Positions 17,128-25,974 of a DNA stretch of 64,000 nt are shown here, in pieces. Position numbers and translations under genes: made by a program. The notes under the pieces were generated by a model. That model searched no databases and was not told the DNA's origin. It worked only from the letters and a program-made list of their open reading frames with translations. This stretch comes from Deltaproteobacteria bacterium (GTDB taxonomy: Bacteria > Desulfobacterota > Desulfobulbia > Desulfobulbales > Desulfurivibrionaceae): NCBI GenBank assembly GCA_021802645.1, contig JAJZRO010000002.1, positions 184,306-248,305 of the forward strand. The letters run 5' to 3'. The first letter of the stretch is position 1. The number at the start of each line of letters is the position of its first letter.

Positions 17128-18495
17128 ATGAATAATTCCATTGGGTTCACGCCCACCTCTCCGGGGCCACCGCACATCGCCTTCCGCTGGTTGTTGCGCC
17201 TGCGCTGGGGGGCAGTCTGTTGCCAGCTGCTTTTAATCGGCGTGGTTTCTTTGCTCTTTGCCATTGGCATTCCTCTGCTTATCCTGTCGGCCATCATCGG
17301 CTTTGAGATCATCAGCAATCTCTTCTTTCGCTATCGACTCAATCGCGGGGCCATGGTGGCCGAATACACCTTCACCCTGGTTCTGCTGCTCGACACCATC
17401 CTCCTGACCGCCCTGCTCTATTACACTGGCGGTCCAATGAACCCCTTTACCTTGCTTTATCTCGTGCATATCACCCTGGCCGCCATCCTCATGCGCCCTC
17501 TCTGGTCATGGGCCATTGCCGGACTCACGGTAGTGGCTTACGCTACTCTCTTCTTTCTGCCGCACTATGAGATGCCGGCCCATGACCTCGGCATGCCCAC
17601 CCTGGAGGATCTCTTTGCCCGCTGTCATCTCGTACCGCCGACAAGCGTCGATCTTCTGCGCGATCCCATGGCTATCCACCTGCACGGTATGCTGGTCGCC
17701 TTTGGGGTCAGTGCCTTTTTCATCGTCTTTTTTGTCGGCAGAATTCGGACGGCCTTGGAGGAACAGCAGAAAACACTGACCGATCTCCGCGAACAGAAGC
17801 TTCGTAATGAAAAACTCGCCTCGCTGGCCACCCTCGCCGCCGGAGCGGCCCATGAGTTTTCGACGCCGCTGGCGACCATTGCGGTAGCCGCCGGTGAGAT
17901 GCACCATGCATTGCAAGAACGTGGGGACGACGAAGAGTTGCTGGCGGATGCCACCCTGATTCGCAGCCAGGTTGACCGATGCCGCGAAATTTTGTATCAC
18001 ATGGCGGCCGATGCCGGAGAGCATCTGGGCGAGGCCCTGGAGGAGTTCACGGTCCAGCGATTGGTTGACGAATGCCTGCGTTCTCTACCGGCCAAGGCCA
18101 GGATCCTGATCACCGTGACGAATCAGACCGGCCAGTTGATGATTCGAATGCCATTCCGTACGCTGAGTCGGATCATCCGCGGTCTGTTGAAAAACGGTCT
18201 TGACGCCTCGCCTCCCGATGCACAGGTCGCCCTTGTCTGCCGAATTGAGGGACCACACCTGATATTCGAGGTGAGCGACCATGGCAGCGGCATGGATGCA
18301 GCAACCATGGCCAGGGCGAGCGAGCCTTTCTTCACCACCAAGGAAGCGGGGCGCGGCCTGGGTCTCGGTCTCTACCTGGCAAGATCGGCAGCGGAACGCT
18401 TTGGCGGCGGCTTGGCCATCACTTCTCGGCCGGGGGTTGGCACCACGGTGCGATTGGCCTTTGCCCTGCACCAAATCCAGTCGCCCACGGCGTGA
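17128..18495 (+). CDS. RegB/PrrB-type redox-sensing histidine kinase
   Basis: The 455-residue membrane kinase has six predicted N-terminal membrane helices (residues 25-210) and a cytoplasmic kinase. The loop YYTGGPMNPFTLLYLVHI matches the RegB quinone-sensing GGxxNPF motif. The phosphorylated histidine is in AAGAAHEFSTPLATIAV, close to the RegB H-box. The N box is LLKNGLDASP, and the G boxes are DHGSGM and GRGLGLGLYLA. The ATG at 17128 was preferred over a TTG seven codons upstream; neither has a strong ribosome site. It is followed by its RegA-like partner. RegB proteins sense the quinone pool redox state, which fits the surrounding respiratory genes, including the divergent molybdoenzyme operon. 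Confidence 0.92.
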   Translation: MNNSIGFTPTSPGPPHIAFRWLLRLRWGAVCCQLLLIGVVSLLFAIGIPLLILSAIIGFEIISNLFFRYRLNRGAMVAEYTFTLVLLLDTILLTALLYYTGGPMNPFTLLYLVHITLAAILMRPLWSWAIAGLTVVAYATLFFLPHYEMPAHDLGMPTLEDLFARCHLVPPTSVDLLRDPMAIHLHGMLVAFGVSAFFIVFFVGRIRTALEEQQKTLTDLREQKLRNEKLASLATLAAGAAHEFSTPLATIAVAAGEMHHALQERGDDEELLADATLIRSQVDRCREILYHMAADAGEHLGEALEEFTVQRLVDECLRSLPAKARILITVTNQTGQLMIRMPFRTLSRIIRGLLKNGLDASPPDAQVALVCRIEGPHLIFEVSDHGSGMDAATMARASEPFFTTKEAGRGLGLGLYLARSAAERFGGGLAITSRPGVGTTVRLAFALHQIQSPTA

Positions 18496-18521
18496 ACCGG
18501 CAACGCGTTGGGGAGGTTTTC

Positions 18522-19058
18522 ATGGAACAGACCATCCTCTTAGTCGATGACGAGGATTTTTTTCGCGAACGCCTGGCCAAAGCCTTTACCAAGCGCGGCT
18601 TCACCGTGTTCACTGCCGCGGATTACGAGGAGGGCATAACCGCTATTCGCGAAAAACAGCCGGCCATGGCGGTGGTGGATCTGAAAATGCCTGGGAAATC
18701 GGGACTGGAACTCATTGCCGCCGCCAACGCCGAGTGCCCTTCCATGCGAATCGTGGTGCTCACCGGTTATGGCAGTATTGCCACCGCCGCCGAGGCGGTC
18801 CGGCTCGGGGCGCTGTATTACCTTCCCAAGCCAGCAGATGTGGATGACATTCTCAATGCCTTTGCCCGCGACCAGTCGTTGGGGATGGTGCCCGACGAGG
18901 ATGCCTTCGAGGCCCCCTCTCTGGCACGGGTGGAGTGGGAACACATCAACCGGGTACTTCACGACTGCGGTGGCAACATCTCGGCCGCCGCCCAGAAATT
19001 GGGCATTCACCGGCGGTCTCTTCAGCGTAAACTCCAAAAATATCCACCGGCGAAGTAA
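18522..19058 (+). CDS. RegA/PrrA/ActR-type response regulator
   Basis: The 178-residue regulator has a receiver domain (LLVDDEDFF acidic pocket, phosphorylated Asp in VVDLKMPG, LTGYGSIATA, Lys in LPKPAD) and a C-terminal Fis-type helix-turn-helix (ISAAAQKLGIHRRSLQRKLQKYPPAK). This compact receiver-plus-Fis form without an AAA domain is the RegA/PrrA/ActR arrangement, and the HRRSLQRKL helix is close to the family's. The ATG at 18522 has GGGGAGG nine bases upstream. It follows the kinase by 26 bp. Likely targets nearby are the NosL gene and the molybdoenzyme operon, but no operator was identified. Confidence 0.92.
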   Translation: MEQTILLVDDEDFFRERLAKAFTKRGFTVFTAADYEEGITAIREKQPAMAVVDLKMPGKSGLELIAAANAECPSMRIVVLTGYGSIATAAEAVRLGALYYLPKPADVDDILNAFARDQSLGMVPDEDAFEAPSLARVEWEHINRVLHDCGGNISAAAQKLGIHRRSLQRKLQKYPPAK

Positions 19059-19194
19059 GTTTGGCCCGCTAACCCTTGAGAATCCTTTTTCCTCATTCGG
19101 CATCATGCCCTTCCCATTGTCTTTTGGCGACATAGTGCACTAATAAAAGAGAGCATCCCGCAAGCAAATCCCATCACGTTAGGAGGAACAAACC

Positions 19195-19740
19195 ATGCAG
19201 CCGTCCACCAGCCATCTGCGCCCCTTAATCGCGTTTGCCATCGCCGCCCTGCTGTGTCTCATCACCGCGACCGCCCACGCGGAAACATCGGCACCCTCCG
19301 CCTACCCGGCCCAGGCCATTCCGGCCGACAGGGGATGCGCTACCTGCGGTATGTACCCTGCTCACTACCCGCAGTGGCAACAACAGGTCATTTTTAAAGA
19401 CAAAAGCATGGCCGCCTTTGACGGCGGCAAATGCCTCTTCCGTTTTCTTCTCAACATGACCAAGTACGATACTCGTCATACCCTGGCGGACGTGGCCATG
19501 ATTTGGGTGAAGGACTTTAATACCGGCGCCTGGACGGATGGTACCAAGGCCTTTTACGTGGTGGGCAGCAATGCGATGGGTCCCATGGGCAAGGAGATCA
19601 TCCCGTTCACCACTCAGGAGGCTGCCCAGAAATTCCAGCAGCAAGAAGGCGGGACGGTCGAGCCTTACGCCAACATCACCATGGACACGCTCAAATCTCT
19701 CATGGGTGGCATGATGCACATGCCGCATAGTGGCCATTGA
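19195..19740 (+). CDS. NosL-family periplasmic metal-binding protein (first copy)
   Basis: The 181-residue protein has a cleavable signal peptide (to about AHAETS) and a NosL domain with the metal motif RGCATCGMYPAHYP. The sequence also holds FDGGKCLFRFLLNM and a Met/His-rich C terminus (GGMMHMPHSGH) that could bind copper. NosL proteins bind Cu(I) and assist copper-centre assembly in nitrous oxide reductase and related systems. TTAGGAGGAACAAACC gives a strong ribosome site. It stands alone behind the RegBA pair, about 8 kb from a second NosL gene that lies in an ABC-transporter cassette. Confidence 0.88.
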   Translation: MQPSTSHLRPLIAFAIAALLCLITATAHAETSAPSAYPAQAIPADRGCATCGMYPAHYPQWQQQVIFKDKSMAAFDGGKCLFRFLLNMTKYDTRHTLADVAMIWVKDFNTGAWTDGTKAFYVVGSNAMGPMGKEIIPFTTQEAAQKFQQQEGGTVEPYANITMDTLKSLMGGMMHMPHSGH

Positions 19741-20050
19741 TCCAGCCAACGCCCCTCTCCCCCACGCATCCCCGGGTGGTCGTCTTTTAACGGCCGCCCG
19801 GGCCGCTCCTCCGCCCTTTTCCCTCGTCAATTCCGCTAGCTGTCAACATCTATTGTCAAGATCGTCGCATCCCTGATTTCCCCGAATGCCGACACCTTTT
19901 TTGCCCGTGATGCTAACATCTTCGGCTGTCATATAACTATTTAAAATTATTCATTAATTTATTGCAATAAACCCATCCATGCTTATAATAAAATTACGAG
20001 GCCACATGGTGTGGCCGAGGCACAGGCGAACGAACAAGAGGAGGCCGACC
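19741..20050. other. AT-rich spacer before the two tiny membrane-protein genes
   Basis: These 310 bp have no gene. The right part is sharply AT-rich and holds a good vegetative promoter (listed separately) and, after it, a GGCCAC-ATGGT-GTGGCC hairpin at 20000-20016 that would lie at the transcript's 5' end. The left part contains only a GC-rich inverted stretch near 19790 that could end the NosL transcript weakly. Confidence 0.5.
19962..19989 (+). promoter_or_regulatory. Vegetative-type promoter for the small membrane-protein genes
   Basis: TTGCAA at 19962-19967 and a perfect TATAAT at 19984-19989 are separated by 16 bp. The start of transcription would fall near 19996, directly before the GGCCAC/GTGGCC hairpin and about 55 bp ahead of the first small gene. 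Confidence 0.6.
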
Positions 20051-20257
20051 ATGACGAATACCGTATTGACACGTACCCGTGTGAACGAACAGGCCACGAC
20101 AGAGATCAATGCGTCCAAGGGAGCCCTTACCGCCTTGGGCGTTGCCTCTGCCCTCGTTGGACTATGGGCGGTCGCCTGCTTCGTGGGTGGCATCGTCGCC
20201 AGCGGTGGCCCTATCGCCCTGGCAAGGGCATGGATTTCCGCCGTGACCGGTGTTTGA
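20051..20257 (+). CDS. Small single-helix membrane protein, first paralogue
   Basis: The 68-residue protein has one membrane helix (LGVASALVGLWAVACFVGGIVASGG) and a C-terminal RAWISAVTG segment. The start at 20051 follows AAGAGGAGGCCGACC, a strong ribosome site. It is clearly related to the next gene: both share the pattern G-x-(G)-x2-C-x2-GG-x3-SGG-x5-R-x-W-x-SA. I do not recognise the family. It shares a promoter upstream and a terminator downstream with its paralogue, so the two form a unit of their own ahead of ftsH. A role as small subunits of a membrane enzyme or as FtsH clients or regulators would be conjecture. Confidence 0.75.
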   Translation: MTNTVLTRTRVNEQATTEINASKGALTALGVASALVGLWAVACFVGGIVASGGPIALARAWISAVTGV

Positions 20258-20289
20258 CCATCGCGCCAACGACACAACGGACGCAGCTC

Positions 20290-20532
20290 ATGAAGAACGC
20301 TATTGCCATTGCCATCGCGAAGGCACGCCAAAGGAGCGGAACCATTCAGCCCGAACCTCGTCAGTCGGTGGATCTGAACGACGAGATCTCGCGAACAGGA
20401 TTGGGAGTGTTGATCATTACCGGAGCGGTGGTGGGGATAGGTGGTTTTGTCTGCCTTATTGGCGGCCTCATCCGCAGTGGTGGGGTAGTGGATTTTGTCC
20501 GTGGATGGTTTTCCGCTCTCGGCGGCGGCTGA
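20290..20532 (+). CDS. Small single-helix membrane protein, second paralogue
   Basis: The 80-residue protein has a 38-residue polar N terminus, one membrane helix (VLIITGAVVGIGGFVCLIGGLI) and the tail SGGVVDFVRGWFSALGGG. It is paralogous to the gene 32 bp upstream. Its ribosome site is weak (GACGCAGCTC), so translation may be coupled. A perfect terminator follows at 20586. The function is unknown. Confidence 0.7.
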   Translation: MKNAIAIAIAKARQRSGTIQPEPRQSVDLNDEISRTGLGVLIITGAVVGIGGFVCLIGGLIRSGGVVDFVRGWFSALGGG

Positions 20533-20585
20533 CAAAAGAGAAAGTACAACGTCTCGTTTTTCGCCCTCCACCCTCAATTGATCAG

Positions 20586-20609
20586 AAGCCCGGCCAGCGA
20601 CCCGGGCTT
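20586..20609 (+). terminator. Terminator after the small membrane-protein genes
   Basis: AAGCCCGG pairs with CCGGGCTT around an eight-base loop, followed by further Ts. It lies 54 bp beyond the second small gene and separates it from ftsH. Confidence 0.85.
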
Positions 20610-20647
20610 TTTTCTTTTCTTGGCAGAGCGAGAGCCCTTCCGGTAAG

Positions 20648-22618
20648 ATGAAAATGAAAACGATCCCAACCAATCACTTCACCGCGCCGACGCCGGAGAG
20701 ACGCATGGGACGAATCATCCAGTACAGCATCATTCTTGCCACCCTGGCCATCTTCGGCGCGACCGGCTACTTCTTCTACACCCTCGAACAAAGACTTCCG
20801 CCGCTCAAATACAACGACTTCCTTACCAGCCTCGACAACAACGAGGTTGCCGAGGTGCACCTGCAGGGCGGCAGCATCAGCGGTTCCGACGTTTACGGCC
20901 GCAAATTCACCACCTTTTCCCCCGATGTCGCCTCACTGATGCCGCGCCTCCTGGCGAAGAAGGTGGCGATCACTGCCGATCCCGACAAGGCGTCGCCCTT
21001 CTGGAATTTTGCCACCATCACCTTCCCCATCATTCTCGTGCTCCTCATCTGGCTCGTCCTCAACCAACGCCAACGCCCTCCCCAGGATGAGAACTCCGAG
21101 TTCGCCAAGGATCGGGCCATTCTGCCGGCACCGGGCGCAAAACATGTCACCTTCGAGGATGTGGCCGGCATCCCCGAGGCCAAAGAAGAACTGGTCGAGA
21201 TCATCGAATTTCTTAAAGATCCGCAACGATTCAGCCGCCTGGGCGCAAGCATTCCCAAAGGGGTCCTGCTGCAAGGGCCGCCGGGCACCGGTAAAACCCT
21301 GCTCGCCAAGGCGATTGCCGGCGAGGCCGGGGTGCCCTTTTACAGCTTCAGCGGCTCCGACTTTGTCGAGATGTTCGTCGGCGTCGGCGCCTCAAGGGTG
21401 CGCGACCTCTTCCGCGAGGCAAAAAAACACACCCCCTGCATCGTTTTCATCGATGAGATCGACGCCGTGGGGGCTCATCGGGCCGGCGCCGGGACCGTTG
21501 GCGGCCAAGACGAGCGGGGACAGACGCTCAACGCGCTGCTGGTCGAGATGGACGGTTTCGGCCGCGACGACACCATTATCGTACTGGCCGCCACCAACCG
21601 GCCCGACATCCTCGACCCCGCCCTGCTGCGACCTGGCCGCTTCGACCGGCAGATCACCATTCTGCCGCCAGACGTCAAGGGACGGCTCAAAATCCTGGAG
21701 GTTCACAGCAAACGCGTCACCGTCGCCCCCTCCCTCGATCTCTACGAAATCGCCCGCAACAGCCCTGGCTTTACCGGCGCCGAACTCGCCAACCTGGTGA
21801 ACGAAGCGGCGCTGATCGCGGCCCGGGCCAATAAAACCGTCATCGAGATGGACGACTTCGAGCGGGCCAAGGATCGTATCCTCATGGGCGTGGAGCGCAA
21901 AGGGTTGGTGATCAGCGAGAATGACCGGCGTACCATGGCCTACCATGAGGCTGGGCATGCCATTGTCGCCCGGTTCATGCCGGAGAGCGATCCCCTGCAC
22001 AAAATCACCATCATCCCCCGCGGCAAGGCCATGGGTCACACCCAGCAACTGCCCCTGAACGACCGCCATGCCTACTCGAAAACCTATCTGCGCAGCCGCG
22101 TCACCATCCTGTTGGGCGGCAGGGCGGCTGAGGAGGTGGGGCTCAACCAGCAGACCACCGGCGCCGAGGACGACCTGATCCGGGCCACCGAGATCGCCAC
22201 CCGCATGATCTGCCAGTGGGGGATGAACGAGGTGATCGGCCCATTGGCCTATGCCAAGAACGACAGCATGTTCCTCGGCAACGCCCTTACTCCCACCTCC
22301 CACAGCGAGAATATCGACCGCCACATCGACCAGGAGGTCAAAAAGCTGGTGGAGGATTGCTACCGAGAGGCTTACGCGATTCTGTCGCGTGAACGCGACT
22401 TTCTGCGACACCTGGCCGAAATCCTGCTCCAGACCGAGACCCTCGATCGGGAGGAGATGGAGATCATCTTCGAATGTTCCCTCAAGAAATCCCGCGACAA
22501 GAAGGCGGATGCCGATGGCGCCGGCACCGAATCCGGGGAGTCATTGCTTCATGCCTGCAATATCTGCCCAGCCTCAGCCCACTGCACCGAAAAGCCGGTG
22601 AGGGCCGCAACCGGCTGA
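20648..22618 (+). CDS. ftsH: ATP-dependent membrane zinc protease FtsH
   Basis: FtsH unfolds and degrades membrane and cytoplasmic proteins as a membrane-anchored hexamer. Two membrane helices (about residues 23-45 and 120-140) flank a periplasmic segment. The AAA module has Walker A GPPGTGKT, pore motif [17 protein letters not shown], Walker B IVFIDEID and the [14 protein letters not shown]. The protease site is HEAGH, with the third ligand in [17 protein letters not shown]. The C terminus is unusual for its cysteines ([12 protein letters not shown]). Without a ribosome site at 20648, the ATG at 20705 (GGAGAGACGC upstream, 637 residues) may be the true start. Its place among respiratory genes suggests a specialised second copy, but that cannot be verified here. 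Confidence 0.94.
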   Translation: MKMKTIPTNHFTAPTPERRMGRIIQYSIILATLAIFGATGYFFYTLEQRLPPLKYNDFLTSLDNNEVAEVHLQGGSISGSDVYGRKFTTFSPDVASLMPRLLAKKVAITADPDKASPFWNFATITFPIILVLLIWLVLNQRQRPPQDENSEFAKDRAILPAPGAKHVTFEDVAGIPEAKEELVEIIEFLKDPQRFSRLGASIPKGVLLQGPPGTGKTLLAKAIAGEAGVPFYSFSGSDFVEMFVGVGASRVRDLFREAKKHTPCIVFIDEIDAVGAHRAGAGTVGGQDERGQTLNALLVEMDGFGRDDTIIVLAATNRPDILDPALLRPGRFDRQITILPPDVKGRLKILEVHSKRVTVAPSLDLYEIARNSPGFTGAELANLVNEAALIAARANKTVIEMDDFERAKDRILMGVERKGLVISENDRRTMAYHEAGHAIVARFMPESDPLHKITIIPRGKAMGHTQQLPLNDRHAYSKTYLRSRVTILLGGRAAEEVGLNQQTTGAEDDLIRATEIATRMICQWGMNEVIGPLAYAKNDSMFLGNALTPTSHSENIDRHIDQEVKKLVEDCYREAYAILSRERDFLRHLAEILLQTETLDREEMEIIFECSLKKSRDKKADADGAGTESGESLLHACNICPASAHCTEKPVRAATG

Positions 22619-22839
22619 CCCCTTCCCTATCCTCTTTCCCTGTCACCTTCGTCAACCGGAAACCACAATGTGCTATAATGCAGACAACCGTTTTGGTTGC
22701 AATGCTACCAACCCAAAATACAGGTTAACTTATTTAAATTACATTGTTTTTTCCTTCAAGTCAGCTATGATATACCACAGAGTGTCAGGGGCCGCGGTAC
22801 TGGTTGGCAACCCACCATAGAGAAGGGGAGGAAGGAACT

Positions 22840-24297
22840 TTGACGCGATTCACGGACATCATCAAGGCATTTGTTGGCGGTATCGCCCGCAGCAGGGTCT
22901 CACTGGTCGGTGCAATTATGGCCACCGTGATCTTCCCGGTGCTGCTGGTCTCTGCCGTGCTCGACATGCAGGGCGTGGTGGCAAATCCCTATTTCGGCTT
23001 CATCATCTACATGGTGCTCGGGCCGACCTTTCTTCTCGCCCTTTTGCTCGTCTTCCTCGGCCTCTTCTTCTTTAAGGGCAAGGAAGAGGTAGGGATATTT
23101 ACCTTCGAATATCTCAAGGAACAGTTCACGGCGCCGGACAAATTCGTTCGGGTGCGCAAGCTCATCATGCTGTCCACCGGGTTGACGCTGCTCAACATCT
23201 TCATCGTGCTGCTCATCTCCTATACCGGCTATCACTACACTGAATCCGTCGCCTTCTGCGGCCAGTTCTGCCACACGGTGATGACGCCGGAATACACCGC
23301 CTACCAAAACTCACCCCACTCGCGGGTGAAATGCGTGGAATGCCATATCGGCCCTGGGGCCCAATGGTTTGCCAAGTCAAAGATCTCAGGCATACGTCAG
23401 CTCTTTGCCGTGGCATTCAACACCTACAGCCGGCCCATCGAAACGCCGGTGCACGGCCTGCGCCCGGCGCGGGAAACCTGCGAGGAGTGCCACCGTCCCG
23501 AACTCTTCCATGGCGATAAACTCTATGTGAAAGACAAGTACCTGCCGGACGAGAAAAATACCCATGTCCAGACCGTGCTGCTCATGAAGGTGGGCCATGG
23601 CGGTTATCGTGGCCAGCAGGCCCAAGGCATCCATTGGCATGTGGCGCCGGAAAACAAGATCACCTACACCCATACCGACCGGGCGCGGCAGCAGATCAGC
23701 GAGGTGGTGCTGGAGAAACTCGACGGCACCAAGATCGTCTTTACAACGAACAAGGGGGCGGAACCAGCGCCACCGGCCGGCAATGAAGGAGGGGTGCGGG
23801 TGATGGATTGCGTGGACTGCCATAACCGGCCAACCCACGTCTACCTCTCGGCGGACGAGGCGCTCGACCAAAAACTCTTGAGCGGTAAGATTTCCACCGC
23901 CCTGCCCTTTATCAAGCAACAGGCCTTGGCAGTGGTGACCAAGGAGTACACCTCCACCGCCGAGGCCAAAAATGCCATCGCCACCCAGTTACGCGCCTGG
24001 TATCAGGAAAAATACCCGGCACTTTATAAGAACAACATCCTGATGATCGAACAGGCCATCAGTGGCGTGCAACAGGCGTACGAGGAGAACGTTTTCCCCA
24101 GCATGAAGATCGGCTGGGACACCTACCCCAACTTCCTCGGCCATAAGAACGACTCCGGTTGCTTCCGCTGCCATGACGATAACCACACCACCAAGGCAGG
24201 CGGCACCATTTCCATGGACTGCGATACCTGCCATGTCATCCTGGCAGAAGATGAGGAGGCACCGGAAATATTGAAGCTCCTGCGGGGCAAAAAATAA
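22840..24297 (+). CDS. NapC/NirT-type membrane-anchored six-haem cytochrome c
   Basis: The 485-residue protein has three predicted N-terminal membrane helices (about 15-40, 48-75, 108-130) and a large periplasmic part. It carries five CxxCH motifs (CVECH, CEECH, CVDCH, CFRCH, CDTCH) and one CGQFCH, a CX3CH version of the first NapC haem site followed by TVM, where NapC/NrfH has its Met. It would accept electrons from menaquinol and pass them to a periplasmic partner. The start is a TTG at 22840 with GGGGAGGAAGGAAC directly ahead; a longer TTG start at 22804 would place this ribosome site inside the gene. The extra helices resemble inner-membrane quinol oxidases such as ImcH-like proteins. Confidence 0.88.
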   Translation: MTRFTDIIKAFVGGIARSRVSLVGAIMATVIFPVLLVSAVLDMQGVVANPYFGFIIYMVLGPTFLLALLLVFLGLFFFKGKEEVGIFTFEYLKEQFTAPDKFVRVRKLIMLSTGLTLLNIFIVLLISYTGYHYTESVAFCGQFCHTVMTPEYTAYQNSPHSRVKCVECHIGPGAQWFAKSKISGIRQLFAVAFNTYSRPIETPVHGLRPARETCEECHRPELFHGDKLYVKDKYLPDEKNTHVQTVLLMKVGHGGYRGQQAQGIHWHVAPENKITYTHTDRARQQISEVVLEKLDGTKIVFTTNKGAEPAPPAGNEGGVRVMDCVDCHNRPTHVYLSADEALDQKLLSGKISTALPFIKQQALAVVTKEYTSTAEAKNAIATQLRAWYQEKYPALYKNNILMIEQAISGVQQAYEENVFPSMKIGWDTYPNFLGHKNDSGCFRCHDDNHTTKAGGTISMDCDTCHVILAEDEEAPEILKLLRGKK

Positions 24298-24310
24298 CAA
24301 GAGGGGACCC

Positions 24311-24350
24311 CTCCCATCTGACGCACGACCTTGAGTGCGTCGGGTGGGAG
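24311..24350 (+). terminator. Terminator-like hairpin after the cytochrome gene
   Basis: CTCCCATCTGACGCAC and GTGCGTCGGGTGGGAG pair almost completely around an eight-base loop. The T-run follows only after a gap (AGCTTTTTG), so it may be a terminator or an mRNA-stabilising hairpin. Confidence 0.55.
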
Positions 24351-24461
24351 GACCGGCTGAGAGCTTTTTGTTGACAATTGTCCCTGGCTTCTGGTGAAAT
24401 TTTTCGTAGGAGCCGCCCTGTGCGAAGTTTTTTGGCGAATGACCAGGATTCCCAGGAGAGG

Positions 24462-24917
24462 ATGATGACAGTCGACCACAGCGCCCCGATTTACCCCATC
24501 AGTGTTGCCGCCAAACTGCTCGACGTCCACCCGCGCACCCTCCGCATTTACGAAGAAGAGGGACTGATCAAACCCGCCCGCCAAGGCAACAAGCGGTATT
24601 ACTCCAACAACGACATCGAATGGATCCGCTGCCTCCGCACCCTGATCCACGACCGGGGCATCAGCATCCCCGGCATCAGGATGCTCCTCGAACTCACGCC
24701 CTGCTGGGAGATCACCAAATGCCCACCCGAAAAGCGCGAGGCCTGCTCAGCCTACATCGATCGGTCCATCCCCTGCTGGGAGCGGGCCAGCAGCGCCTGC
24801 GCCAAGGAACTCAGTCAGTGTGAAGGGTGCGAGGTCTATGTCCAGGCAATGAAAAAGGCGCGGGAGGCGGCCACCGGCGACTGCACCAAACCGAACCGCA
24901 AAAGCGCCATATTGTGA
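24462..24917 (+). CDS. MerR-family regulator with Cys-rich two-CW-like C terminus
   Basis: The 151-residue protein has an N-terminal MerR/HspR-like winged helix (YPISVAAKLLDVHPRTLRIYEEEGLIKPARQGNKRYYSNNDI). The C-terminal half carries eight cysteines, with two CW pairs (PCWEITKCP, PCWERASSAC) and CEGC, similar to the two-CW arrangement, and so probably binds a metal or Fe-S cluster. ATGATG at 24462/24465 follows AGGAGAGG, so either may be used. It is convergent with the ABC-transporter cassette and downstream of the cytochrome gene. A metal- or redox-sensing role for the neighbouring genes is inference. Confidence 0.85.
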   Translation: MMTVDHSAPIYPISVAAKLLDVHPRTLRIYEEEGLIKPARQGNKRYYSNNDIEWIRCLRTLIHDRGISIPGIRMLLELTPCWEITKCPPEKREACSAYIDRSIPCWERASSACAKELSQCEGCEVYVQAMKKAREAATGDCTKPNRKSAIL

Positions 24918-24944
24918 CGGATACAATAAACTGACGGACCGGCG

Positions 24945-24964
24945 CGCTGCGCACGTGCGCAGCG
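24945..24964. terminator. Palindrome between convergent genes
   Basis: CGCTGCGCACGTGCGCAGCG is a perfect 20-bp palindrome, flanked by further pairing CTGAC/GTCAG. It sits between the stops of the MerR gene and the membrane-protein gene and could end both transcripts, although neither side has a T-run. Confidence 0.45.
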
Positions 24965-24966
24965 GG

Positions 24967-25974
24967 TCAGACCTCGCCGCCCGAGGCCATGTAGAGAAGG
25001 TAATGATAGCTGGTCAGGGCGGCAAAAAGCAGCAGCAGAATCAACGAGATCTGCACCGCCCGCTTCTGGTAACTTGCCACCACCTCTGCAAGTCCCGCCC
25101 GCCGCTTGCACGGCTCCACCAATCCCGCCGAACTCCCCAAGAATGCGCCGCCGATCAGCGTGCCGTAAATGGCAAAGCCGATGTAGTGGTATTCCGGCTT
25201 CAGAAGGCAGAAGGGACAGTGGTGATAGGGCATGGCGTAGATGTAGGAGGAGATCACATTGGTGATCACCACCAGCGCCAGCCCGAAAAACCAAAACCAG
25301 CCCACCGCATAGAGCGCCTGCAGCCACCGGTTCCAGCGCCAGAGGAGCAATCCCCCGAGGCCGAGGAGCAGCACCATGGTCAGGTAATAGAGGAGCAACT
25401 GAAGGTTCTCCGAACCCAGGGTCAGCAGGTTCGTCCCCCCGCCGGTGGCGGCGGCAAAGACCACCGCACAGCAGGAGGTGATGATGTCCGGCTTGAGTCC
25501 GGCGATGTAGAGAGTCTGGAGCGTGACATCCGCGGCCATCAACGGATAGAGCAGAAGCAGATAGAGGTACTTGGTCCGCACCAGGGGATACGACTCGGAA
25601 CGGATATCGAGCTGGTGGAGGACGATCCAGAAGCCGTAGAAAAAGACTCCGACCAGTTTGACCAGAAGGGCCGGCATACCGTAGCTGTTGGCAAGCAGGG
25701 AGCCGGTGGCGCACATGGCACCGACGATCACCTTGCAGAACTCGTCGGCCGCCAACACAAAGAGAATCAGCGAAACAATCTGAAAACCGAGACCGTAGGC
25801 CACCAGGGTGGAGGAGAGCCATATCTCCCCTTCCAGCCGGATCTGGAGTTCGCTGTCGCTCGCCGGGTTCCAGTGGCGCAGCACGCGGATCGCGGTCCGG
25901 CAGGCAATCCCCCCCAGGACGATCCCCGCAATGCTGGTCAGGGTGAGCGCCAGGCTCCAGGCGTTAAGGAACAT
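24967..25974 (-). CDS. Polytopic membrane protein of unknown function in the ABC/NosL cassette
   Basis: The 335-residue protein has about eight hydrophobic segments spread over its length. Conserved-looking features are the cysteine pair in [19 protein letters not shown], and [23 protein letters not shown], a His-Cys cluster with CPFC near a membrane edge that could bind a metal or take part in thiol chemistry. I do not recognise the family. Its start overlaps the end of the upstream ABC ATPase gene by 11 bp, so it is the last gene of the seven-gene minus-strand cassette. Role in metal or thiol handling is inference from motif and context. Confidence 0.8.
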   Translation of the reverse strand: MFLNAWSLALTLTSIAGIVLGGIACRTAIRVLRHWNPASDSELQIRLEGEIWLSSTLVAYGLGFQIVSLILFVLAADEFCKVIVGAMCATGSLLANSYGMPALLVKLVGVFFYGFWIVLHQLDIRSESYPLVRTKYLYLLLLYPLMAADVTLQTLYIAGLKPDIITSCCAVVFAAATGGGTNLLTLGSENLQLLLYYLTMVLLLGLGGLLLWRWNRWLQALYAVGWFWFFGLALVVITNVISSYIYAMPYHHCPFCLLKPEYHYIGFAIYGTLIGGAFLGSSAGLVEPCKRRAGLAEVVASYQKRAVQISLILLLLFAALTSYHYLLYMASGGEV

